Assembly: GCA_947259675.1 (NCBI GenBank)
Contig: CAMYNE010000236.1
Coordinates: 1-5,797 of the forward strand
DNA from: an uncultured Pirellulaceae bacterium
GTDB taxonomy: Bacteria > Planctomycetota > Planctomycetia > Pirellulales > Pirellulaceae
DNA length: 5,797 bases
Direction of reading: 5' to 3'
A program made the translations under genes and the position numbers. The notes under the pieces are model-generated. The model made no database searches. It saw only the letters and a list, made by a program, of their open reading frames with translations, and was not told the DNA's origin. Shown here piece after piece: positions 1 through 4,857 of this stretch (positions are counted from its first letter, which is position 1; the number at the start of each line of letters is the position of its first letter).

Positions 1-1
1 A

Positions 2-307
2 GAACCGGTTGCGATTAAAGACGCTCGCGGGGGAGAACTCACATCTTTGACTGATCTGGCCGTTGCATGCGTTCATTTCATTTGTGAGAACCTTGCTTGT
101 TCGAACTCCGACCAAAATACGCTGGAAGCGTTTTCCCGGTTTTCGCTGTTGTCTAATCGCCACATTGAGGTAGAGCTTCCGGGTCGAGAAATTGTTAGCG
201 GATTGTACGCAGGCATCGCTCCCTGCGGCAGCCTCCTTTTGCTTAAAGAAACGAGACATGATGAACCGGTGAAAGTCGCTTCAGGCCGAATCCGACGGAT
301 TGATTGA
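2..307 (+). CDS. birA: Biotin--protein ligase (BirA-type), C-terminal part, 5' end outside the window
   Basis: The frame is open from the first bases and ends at TGA 305-307, giving 101 visible residues. The last 50 or so follow the pattern of the small SH3-like C-terminal domain of biotin--[acetyl-CoA-carboxylase] ligases: 'LSNRHIEVELPGREIVSG' followed by 'AGIAPCGSLLLL' and a final 'ASGRIRRID', matching the family's 'G..V.v......G.a.GId..GaLLl......v.sG.v'. The preceding stretch 'EPVAIKDARGGELTSL' resembles the region before the last helices of the central domain. The enzyme activates biotin as biotinyl-AMP and transfers it to a lysine of biotin carboxyl carrier protein in the cytosol. The catalytic GRGRxGR loop lies upstream and cannot be checked. 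The usual Asp of 'GID' is Ala here ('GIA'). The start codon is outside the window. The assignment rests on domain pattern only, so another lipoyl/biotin ligase relative is possible. Confidence 0.72.
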   Translation, partial: EPVAIKDARGGELTSLTDLAVACVHFICENLACSNSDQNTLEAFSRFSLLSNRHIEVELPGREIVSGLYAGIAPCGSLLLLKETRHDEPVKVASGRIRRID

Positions 308-308
308 C

Positions 309-340
309 GGGACTCCAATGCGTAATGTAGTCCCTTTTTC
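309..340 (+). terminator. Intrinsic terminator after the biotin ligase gene
   Basis: GGGACT (309-314) and AGTCCC (329-334) form a perfect 6-bp stem around a 14-base loop, followed directly by TTTTT (335-339). It begins two bases after the stop codon of the biotin ligase gene, so it most likely ends that transcript and separates it from the next gene. Confidence 0.68.
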
Positions 341-449
341 TGAACTCGTTACAGACAATGTGGGCGGACCGGTAAATCGCTCGATGTGTCACCCGTGCCC
401 CACTGTCGGTAAACCGTCAAAATGCGGTCAAAGCCATCAAATACGCCCA

Positions 450-478
450 TTGAACACTGGAAATTGTGTACAAATAGT
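450..478 (+). promoter_or_regulatory. Weak sigma70-like promoter candidate before the structured leader
   Basis: TTGAAC (450-455) and AATAGT (473-478) each match 4 of 6 consensus bases and are 17 bases apart. Transcription would begin near 484-486, at the left foot of the long hairpin, giving an mRNA with a 5'-terminal stem-loop. This is pattern matching only, and planctomycete promoters are poorly defined. Confidence 0.25.
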
Positions 479-563
479 GTCAGAATCTAAGTAGGAGCTT
501 AGAGAAGGTGGTACTCGGCAAGTACCCAGGACACCTACGAGCTTCTAATCAGATTCCTAGACA
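478..563 (+). promoter_or_regulatory. Long hairpin-forming leader upstream of the bL12-like gene
   Basis: Four nested stems are visible. TGTC 478-481 pairs with GACA 560-563. The 18-base arms 483-500 and 539-556 pair with 14 Watson-Crick pairs, 2 G-T wobbles and 2 mismatches. AGGT 506-509 pairs with ACCT 533-536. GGTACT 510-515 pairs with AGTACC 521-526 around the loop CGGCA (516-520). This gives about 30 pairs over 86 bases, ending exactly at the edge of the Shine-Dalgarno sequence 563-568, which stays mostly unpaired. It could be a cis-regulatory or mRNA-stabilising leader, a small RNA, or a DNA-level palindromic element. I do not recognise it as a known riboswitch class. Confidence 0.55.
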
Positions 564-568
564 GGAGA
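563..568 (+). promoter_or_regulatory. Ribosome binding site of the bL12-like gene
   Basis: AGGAGA lies 5 bases before ATG 574. It decides the start: an in-frame GTG at 508 would place the N-terminus inside the hairpin, without a Shine-Dalgarno sequence. Confidence 0.8.
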
Positions 569-573
569 CAGTT

Positions 574-900
574 ATGCCATTATTCGAAGTTGAAACAGAC
601 GCGCACATAATTATCACTTGGGCGGATAGCGAAGATAACGCTACTGTCGTCGCCAATGCCTCTTATCCAACAGAGAACATTGTCCGATTGACCAAACGTC
701 CAAGGGATAGCTGGGTGATTTCGAAGGGTCTGTTGGGCATTCGAGAACAAAAGCTGGATCCATGCTCCGTCGCACGTGAATGTTTGTCAAAGGCCGCTGG
801 CGACAAAGTTCACGCGATTCGACTGTACATGCAGCAAACCGGAAATGATTTGGAACAAGCCCGCAAGGCAGTCGAATCCAATATGTTGATGGGTTGGTAA
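574..900 (+). CDS. Small cytosolic protein with a bL12 C-terminal-domain-like end, function unknown
   Basis: This encodes 108 residues with no signal peptide or membrane segment. Residues 76-102, 'GDKVHAIRLYMQQTGNDLEQ' continuing to 'ARKAVES', follow the helix-turn-helix pattern of the ribosomal protein bL12 C-terminal domain ('K..aIk..R..TG.gL.eAk..VE'). In bL12 that surface binds translation GTPases. The bL12 N-terminal dimerisation domain and hinge are absent. Instead residues 1-60 look like a small beta-rich domain ('FEVETDAHIIITWADSED', then 'ENIVRLTKRPRDSWVISKG'), which I cannot name. This is therefore a bL12-CTD-like paralogue, not the ribosomal stalk protein. The start is set by AGGAGA 5 bases upstream. 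It appears to be a single-gene transcript, flanked by terminators at 309-340 and 925-954 and preceded by the long hairpin. Coding status is firm; the domain match is a pattern inference, and function is unknown. Confidence 0.82.
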   Translation: MPLFEVETDAHIIITWADSEDNATVVANASYPTENIVRLTKRPRDSWVISKGLLGIREQKLDPCSVARECLSKAAGDKVHAIRLYMQQTGNDLEQARKAVESNMLMGW

Positions 901-924
901 CAGCAAATTAAATTAGATAAGAAG

Positions 925-954
925 AAAACGGAGCCACTTTTGGGCTCCGTTTTT
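925..954. terminator. Bidirectional intrinsic terminator between convergent genes
   Basis: AAAACGGAGCC (925-935) pairs perfectly with GGCTCCGTTTT (943-953) around a 7-base loop. On the plus strand the stem runs into T950-T954. On the minus strand it runs into TTTTCTTCTT. It lies 24 bases after the bL12-like gene's stop and 56 bases beyond the stop of the minus-strand gene, so it can serve both. Confidence 0.85.
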
Positions 955-1009
955 TCGTTTTCGCATATTTGGCTGATCGGCATTCGCGTCTCAAACGCGG
1001 CAAACGTAT

Positions 1010-1558
1010 CTAAAAAGCAGCCGCGGAGCTGTTGCCGTCGGTCGTTTTCGGAAGTTGTCCTGGCGGTGTTGTAATATTTCGTTGTGTACCTCGACGGTTT
1101 CCAGCGACTCCGCCGGTGTTACGCCCCGTGCCAATCTGATAATTCAGCGTCAGATATTTGTTGTCAGCAGTCGACTCAAACGTATCTGGAAACTGATCGG
1201 TTTCGCTAAAAGTGATTGTCATCGCCTGACCCTCGAACTTATAGATTCCACGCAACTCTCGACCTGGGTCATTACCAGTGTCAATTTTGAAAGTCACTTG
1301 TTGGGGGCTAGCCTGCAAATTGGCTGTCACCGTGCCCGCAGAATTCATGTTTCCAGAATTCGCGACGAAAGTGTTGCCGGCAACCTGAATCGTCATCGTA
1401 AAGGCGACATTGGCTGGAATTGCTGTACCGTGCAATGTTCCACCCGTTACCTCCCAACTCCCATTCATCGATTGGGCAACCAGATTGGTGGTAAAAGCCG
1501 GAATGGCAACTATCGCGATGGCCGCGATCCCGACGGACAACATATTTCGAACGTTCAT
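1010..1558 (-). CDS. Exported TIGR03067-like domain protein
   Basis: This encodes 182 residues. Residues 1-28 form a signal peptide: a positive start (Arg4), a hydrophobic core 'MLSVGIAAIAIVAIPAF' and a likely cut after Ala28 ('LVA|QS'). Residues 31-140 fit TIGR03067, a family of unknown function expanded in Planctomycetes. An N-terminal 'NGSWEVTGGTLHGTAIP' corresponds to the family's 'G.W.vv....dG...p'. The middle has 'FKIDTGNDPGRELRGIYKFE' (family: 'lD....PK.id...GiY...'), followed by 'AMTITFSE' and 'FPDTFEST' (family: 'L.i.f.....RP..f.s'). The last 40 residues are polar and low in complexity (Gly, Asn, Thr, Arg) and probably disordered. ATG 1556-1558 is preceded by AGGAGAA at good spacing. 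The gene is monocistronic, convergent with the bL12-like gene and divergent from the ABC operon. The protein should act in the periplasm or be secreted. The family call is made from pattern, not search. Confidence 0.85.
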   Translation of the reverse strand: MNVRNMLSVGIAAIAIVAIPAFTTNLVAQSMNGSWEVTGGTLHGTAIPANVAFTMTIQVAGNTFVANSGNMNSAGTVTANLQASPQQVTFKIDTGNDPGRELRGIYKFEGQAMTITFSETDQFPDTFESTADNKYLTLNYQIGTGRNTGGVAGNRRGTQRNITTPPGQLPKTTDGNSSAAAF

Positions 1559-1563
1559 TTGAT

Positions 1564-1570
1564 TTCTCCT
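1564..1570 (-). promoter_or_regulatory. Ribosome binding site of the exported protein gene
   Basis: On the minus strand this reads AGGAGAA, 5 bases before the ATG at 1558-1556. It confirms the start that includes the complete signal peptide. Confidence 0.8.
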
Positions 1571-1583
1571 GCCGTGCAGAAAA

Positions 1584-1600
1584 TAAATTCGTCGAATTTA
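1584..1600. promoter_or_regulatory. Perfect 17-base palindrome, operator candidate
   Basis: TAAATTC-GTC-GAATTTA has 7-bp perfect arms and a 3-base centre. It lies 26 bases upstream of the minus-strand ATG, between its ribosome binding site and the best promoter candidate. It looks like a binding site for a dimeric regulator, but a short mRNA hairpin or chance in an AT-rich stretch is also possible. Confidence 0.4.
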
Positions 1601-1825
1601 GAAAACGCTTCCAATGATTCTCGGTAGGAGGCGAATACGGACTCAACCCTCTGTAATAGGATAAGTGGGTTTGACCTGCGGGTCTAGTTGCTTCGGACAC
1701 GATTGGCCGAGTCGAAGCCGAAAAAACGGCAGAAAACTGCAGAATAAGTCAAATCCTCAAGGCTCAGGACAAGACACATAGCCGCGCAATCTCTTTCATT
1801 TGAATGAATTTTCGTGGTGCGACCC
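1601..1825. other. Central part of the divergent intergenic spacer, no gene seen
   Basis: The full gap between the divergent starts runs 1559-1920. Within this part I see no convincing gene. It holds a weak minus-strand promoter candidate (1617-1646), a dyad GCTTCG 1690-1695 / CGAAGC 1713-1718 with a 17-base spacer, two adjacent mini-hairpins (GCCG 1717-1720 / CGGC 1727-1730, and GCAG 1729-1732 / CTGC 1737-1740), and TTCATT-TG-AATGAA (1795-1808). Several short dyads in one divergent spacer suggest regulation, but none matches a site I can name. Confidence 0.4.
1617..1646 (-). promoter_or_regulatory. Weak promoter candidate for the exported protein gene
   Basis: On the minus strand TTGAGT (1646-1641) and GAGAAT (1622-1617) are 18 bases apart, each matching 4 of 6 consensus bases. 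Transcription would start near 1610, placing the palindrome 1584-1600 just downstream, inside the transcript. Weak evidence. Confidence 0.22.
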
Positions 1826-1856
1826 CGTTTGCCAAACGTGTTAACGAAACTAAAGT
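1826..1856 (+). promoter_or_regulatory. Promoter candidate for the ABC operon with overlapping palindrome
   Basis: TTGCCA (1829-1834, 5 of 6) and TAAAGT (1851-1856, 4 of 6) are 16 bases apart, giving a leader of about 58 bases before ATG 1921. CGTTT-GCC-AAACG (1826-1838) overlaps the -35 element and would suit a repressor site. An alternative -10, GATAAT at 1871-1876 (5 of 6), has no good -35 partner. Confidence 0.32.
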
Positions 1857-1920
1857 GGGACAAGACTGGCGATAATCGCGACCTAATCCAATAAGCAACA
1901 CGATTGGTTTTAAGGAATCC

Positions 1921-2853
1921 ATGACAACCAGCCTGATTTCGCTCGACAACATTGTCAAAGACTACCGTTCCCTACGGGCACTTGACGGTGTCAACCTGGA
2001 AATCGAGCCGGGGATTACAGGATTGTTGGGGCCCAACGGCGCAGGCAAGTCCACTTTGATCAAAGTCCTGTTGGGGCTTGTTCGAGTCAATGGAGGTTCG
2101 GGAACGGTCCTGGGTCACCAACTTGGACGTGAAGGTCGGGCCATTCGCAACAAAGTCGGTTACATGCCGGAAGACGACTGTTACATTCCTGGAATGACGG
2201 GTGTCGAAGTCGTTCAGTTCTCCGCATGCCTGGCTGGTTTACCGCCGGTCGAAGCACTACGGCGTTCGCATGAGATGCTCGATTTTTGTGGAATGCAGCA
2301 AGAGCGTTATCGCACGATCGAAACTTTCTCCACTGGGATGAGGCAAAAGGCCAAGTTCGCGGCCGCGATTGTGCACGATCCAGAATTTTTGATTTTCGAC
2401 GAGCCAACCGCTGGCCTCGATCCCGAAGAACGCGAATCACTGCTCAACCGAATCGTAATTCTCTGTCGGCAAGCTGGAAAATCGGTCATTATTTCGACTC
2501 ACATTCTTCCCGATGTTCAGGCGATCTGCGATCACGTTCTGATTTTGTCGAATGGACAAATTCGACTGAGCCAATCCCTCGAGGTGTTGAATCGTCCATC
2601 GGCTCCCACGATCGCCGTGAAAACTTTCGGCGACCACGAAGCATTTGTTAGAACTCTTGCGAACGAAGGCACCACGACCACCATCGAAAACGAAATCTTG
2701 TCGATAAACGGCGATTCACCCAATCTGGTTGATCAGATTTGGCGAGTCGCGAACAGCACGAATACAACGATTCAATCCATCCAACCGGCGCAAAATTCTC
2801 TCGAAGAAATTTTTATGCAGACGGTGCAGGAGGCGTCCCATGCCCCTTCATAA
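1921..2853 (+). CDS. ABC-2 type exporter ATPase 1 (CcmA/NatA-like)
   Basis: This 310-residue protein is the cytosolic ATP-hydrolysing subunit of an ABC-2 type exporter. Visible motifs in order are Walker A GPNGAGKST (37-45), a Q-loop region VGYMPEDD (79-86) with Glu84 where most ABC ATPases have Gln, signature FSTGMRQK (136-143), Walker B FLIFDEP (156-162) with catalytic Glu161, D-loop AGLDP (164-168) and H-loop His194 in 'ISTHIL'. Residues from about 215 form the C-terminal accessory region typical of this subfamily, closing with 'NSLEEIFM'. The STGMRQ signature in place of LSGGQ is usual for ABC-2 ATPases. ATG 1921 has AAGGA 4 bases upstream. It is the first gene of the operon and its end overlaps permease 1 by 14 bases, so permease 1 is the natural partner. 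The substrate is unknown. Confidence 0.93.
   Translation: MTTSLISLDNIVKDYRSLRALDGVNLEIEPGITGLLGPNGAGKSTLIKVLLGLVRVNGGSGTVLGHQLGREGRAIRNKVGYMPEDDCYIPGMTGVEVVQFSACLAGLPPVEALRRSHEMLDFCGMQQERYRTIETFSTGMRQKAKFAAAIVHDPEFLIFDEPTAGLDPEERESLLNRIVILCRQAGKSVIISTHILPDVQAICDHVLILSNGQIRLSQSLEVLNRPSAPTIAVKTFGDHEAFVRTLANEGTTTTIENEILSINGDSPNLVDQIWRVANSTNTTIQSIQPAQNSLEEIFMQTVQEASHAPS
2827..2833 (+). promoter_or_regulatory. Ribosome binding site of permease 1, inside the ATPase 1 gene
   Basis: CAGGAGG lies 6 bases before ATG 2840 and within the last codons of ATPase 1. It fixes the permease start at 2840; the frame is open 37 codons further upstream, but that extension is arginine-rich and lies wholly within ATPase 1. 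Confidence 0.85.
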
Positions 2854-3901
2854 CCTCGGTTATCGCAGCTGGGATGGACACCGGACTCCTCAATGGAGCC
2901 GGTGGTGGATTATTGCCAACTCGGGAATCACGTTGGCTTTCAAATCTCGCTGGGTGCGGAGGCTGATGTTTTTTGCCTGGTTGCCCGTACTGTATTGGGG
3001 GATCGCGTTTTTTATTCTCGAACAGACGCTATCCCGTGGTTTTCAGGGCCAGTTACCAACAACGCAGATTCTTGAAGAAAACGTTCCCGAACTTGAACTT
3101 GCCCAACAACAAGCAATAAACGCGATCGCAGCCGACCGAATTCGCGACCAATTTGCGTTTGTTCCCAGTGCAGACAAACTTGCCGAGGCGATTGAATCCG
3201 GCGACGACGTTCAAATACGAAACAAGGTCTGGAATTGGTTGTTGATGACTTTTTTTCGGTATCCACAAGCGACGTTGATTCTGTTCCTGGTGGGCTTTAT
3301 CGCACCAGGATTAATTTCAAGAGACGTACGTTCTCGAGCGTTTTTGCTCTACTTTTCGCGACCGATCGGACGGCTGGAATACATTATTGGAAAGTTGCTC
3401 ATACCGGGAATGTACATCGTTGCCGTAACCACTTTGCCAGCGCTGGTGTTGTACCTGTTTGCCATCGGACTATCCCCCAATCTAAACGTGATTTACGCGA
3501 CCTGGGATATTCCGTTTCGAATCGTGTTAGCCAGCGTGTTTCTGGTCGTACCGACGGCAGCACTGGCTTTGATGTTTTCCTCACTTACACACGAGAGCCG
3601 ATTCGCAAGTTTTGCCTGGTTCGCAGTTTGGGCGTTGGGTCACGGGGCGTGGTTTGCCATTTTGATTTCACAAGCCATTAGAGAGGAAACAGCACCGTTT
3701 GACCCGATTGTTTTGGAAAGTCAAATTGTACAAGGCTGGTCGGTGTTATCGCTGTACAACAACCTGGGCGACATCCAAAGTTGGGTGTTCGGATTCAGTG
3801 ATTTAAAGGACGCTTGGCCAGGAATTGTTGCCCTGATTACCATTACTGTCGTTTCTTTGTGTATTCTGTTTCACCGCGTTTCGGCACCAATTCGCGTCTG
3901 A
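2840..3901 (+). CDS. ABC-2 type permease 1 with large extracytoplasmic loop
   Basis: This 353-residue membrane subunit starts 'MPLHNLGYRSWDGHRTPQWS', an N-terminus I associate with planctomycete/acidobacterial ABC-2 permeases. I see six likely membrane segments: about 42-62, 135-160, 183-211, 225-247, 255-277 and 326-344. Between segments 1 and 2 is a charged, non-membrane stretch of about 70 residues (63-133), expected outside the membrane if the N-terminus is cytosolic. The cytosolic turn after segment 2, 'RDVRSRAFLLYFSRPIGRLE' (161-180), is the conserved ABC-2 element ('dE...g.l..ll.RPisR.e...GK') and is positively charged, which supports this topology. It should form the transport path with ATPase 1, whose gene it overlaps by 14 bases. 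ATPase 2 begins 8 bases after its stop. Family and topology are firm; the substrate is unknown. Confidence 0.9.
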   Translation: MPLHNLGYRSWDGHRTPQWSRWWIIANSGITLAFKSRWVRRLMFFAWLPVLYWGIAFFILEQTLSRGFQGQLPTTQILEENVPELELAQQQAINAIAADRIRDQFAFVPSADKLAEAIESGDDVQIRNKVWNWLLMTFFRYPQATLILFLVGFIAPGLISRDVRSRAFLLYFSRPIGRLEYIIGKLLIPGMYIVAVTTLPALVLYLFAIGLSPNLNVIYATWDIPFRIVLASVFLVVPTAALALMFSSLTHESRFASFAWFAVWALGHGAWFAILISQAIREETAPFDPIVLESQIVQGWSVLSLYNNLGDIQSWVFGFSDLKDAWPGIVALITITVVSLCILFHRVSAPIRV

Positions 3902-3909
3902 ATCCTGTC

Positions 3910-4857
3910 ATGATCGAACTCAACAACGTTACAAAACTTTATGGGACGGTGATTGGTGTTAACGACATCATCCTCTCGCTGGCCCCCGGTACGTACGGTT
4001 TGTTGGGACCCAACGGATCGGGAAAGACGACTTTAATCAACCTGATTCTCGGGCAACTGACCCCAACCCTGGGAACTGTAAAACTATTCGGACAGGACCC
4101 CTGGAAACGCAGCGGATTATTACGGGAAGTCGGATTGTGCCCAGCCCTGGAAGTGAACTTTCCGCGCGTCACTGGATACGAATGGGTAAAGTATCTCGTG
4201 CGCCTGCACGGATTCGGCCCGAAAGAGGCACATCAACGTGCCCTGCAAGCGCTGAAAACGGTCAAACTTGAAGATGCGATGCACCGCCCAATGCGAGACT
4301 ATTCGCTTGGAATGCGTCAACGAGCCAAAATCGCCCAGGCAATTGCCCACGATCCGGAATTCTTGATTCTGGATGAACCCTTCAACGGACTTGATCCGAT
4401 CGGTCGCTACGAGATGACCAGCTTTCTTCGAGAATGGGCAACCAGGGGTCGAAGCCTGATCCTGGCAAGTCACATTTTGCACGAAGTTGAGGCGGTCCAC
4501 CCATCCTTCCTGCTGATCTCTGGAGGTCGACTATTGGCGTCTGGATCACCGGAAGAAGTTCGAACAATACTTGCCGATTCGCCCAACACGTTGCGAATTC
4601 GGTGCAGTGATCCGGCAAAACTCGCAAAACTTTTGATCGATCGTTGCCCGATCGATTCGGTTGAGTTCGCCGATGACAAAGAAACAGTTTCCGTGACGAC
4701 TCGATCAACGGGAAAGGTTCATTCCCAACTTCCAAGCCTGCTGTCAGAATACGACATTTCGATAAAACACATGATTTCACAAGATGATTCTTTGAAAACT
4801 CTGTTTTCGACATTGATGCAAATCCATCGCGGTGAAACCAGACGAGGTACGCTGTGA
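3910..4857 (+). CDS. ABC-2 type exporter ATPase 2
   Basis: This 315-residue second ATPase has Walker A GPNGSGKTT (33-41), a Q-loop region VGLCPALEV (74-82) with Ala79 at the usual Gln, a signature read as YSLGMRQR (131-138), Walker B FLILDEP (151-157) with Glu156, D-loop NGLDP (159-163) and His188 in 'LASHIL'. The C-terminal accessory region runs from about 215 and ends 'DSLKTLFSTL', as in ABC-2 ATPases. It resembles ATPase 1 in layout (both share 'HDPEFLI.DEP') but differs widely elsewhere, so the pair is old or of separate origin. ATG 3910 has no visible Shine-Dalgarno sequence and lies 8 bases after the permease 1 stop, which suggests translational coupling. The frame is open upstream to a TTG at 3814, but that part lies inside permease 1. 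Its stop overlaps the start of permease 2. The substrate is unknown. Confidence 0.92.
   Translation: MIELNNVTKLYGTVIGVNDIILSLAPGTYGLLGPNGSGKTTLINLILGQLTPTLGTVKLFGQDPWKRSGLLREVGLCPALEVNFPRVTGYEWVKYLVRLHGFGPKEAHQRALQALKTVKLEDAMHRPMRDYSLGMRQRAKIAQAIAHDPEFLILDEPFNGLDPIGRYEMTSFLREWATRGRSLILASHILHEVEAVHPSFLLISGGRLLASGSPEEVRTILADSPNTLRIRCSDPAKLAKLLIDRCPIDSVEFADDKETVSVTTRSTGKVHSQLPSLLSEYDISIKHMISQDDSLKTLFSTLMQIHRGETRRGTL

Noticed and set aside
300..494. Plus-strand reading frame of 64 codons after the biotin ligase gene
   Set aside because: It starts with TTG inside the previous gene, runs through the terminator at 309-340, has no ribosome binding site and shows no recognisable protein pattern.
508..573. 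Longer start (GTG 508) for the bL12-like protein
   Set aside because: It lies inside the hairpin and lacks a Shine-Dalgarno sequence, while ATG 574 has AGGAGA at proper spacing.
985..999. CGCGT-CTCAA-ACGCG hairpin after the exported protein gene as a terminator
   Set aside because: It has only 5 bp and no T-run, and the much stronger hairpin at 925-954 is close by.
1055..1627. 190-codon plus-strand frame opposite the exported protein gene
   Set aside because: It is antisense to a gene with a clear signal peptide, domain pattern and ribosome binding site; its translation is Cys/Arg/Ser-rich without family resemblance.
1764..1958. 64-codon minus-strand frame across the start of ATPase 1
   Set aside because: It overlaps the ATPase 1 start on the opposite strand and shows no family resemblance.
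2729..2839. N-terminal extension of permease 1
   Set aside because: It is arginine-rich, lies wholly inside ATPase 1, and ATG 2840 has an ideal AGGAGG.
3814..3909. TTG-initiated extension of ATPase 2
   Set aside because: It lies inside permease 1; ATPases of this family begin close to 'MIELNNVTKLYG'.
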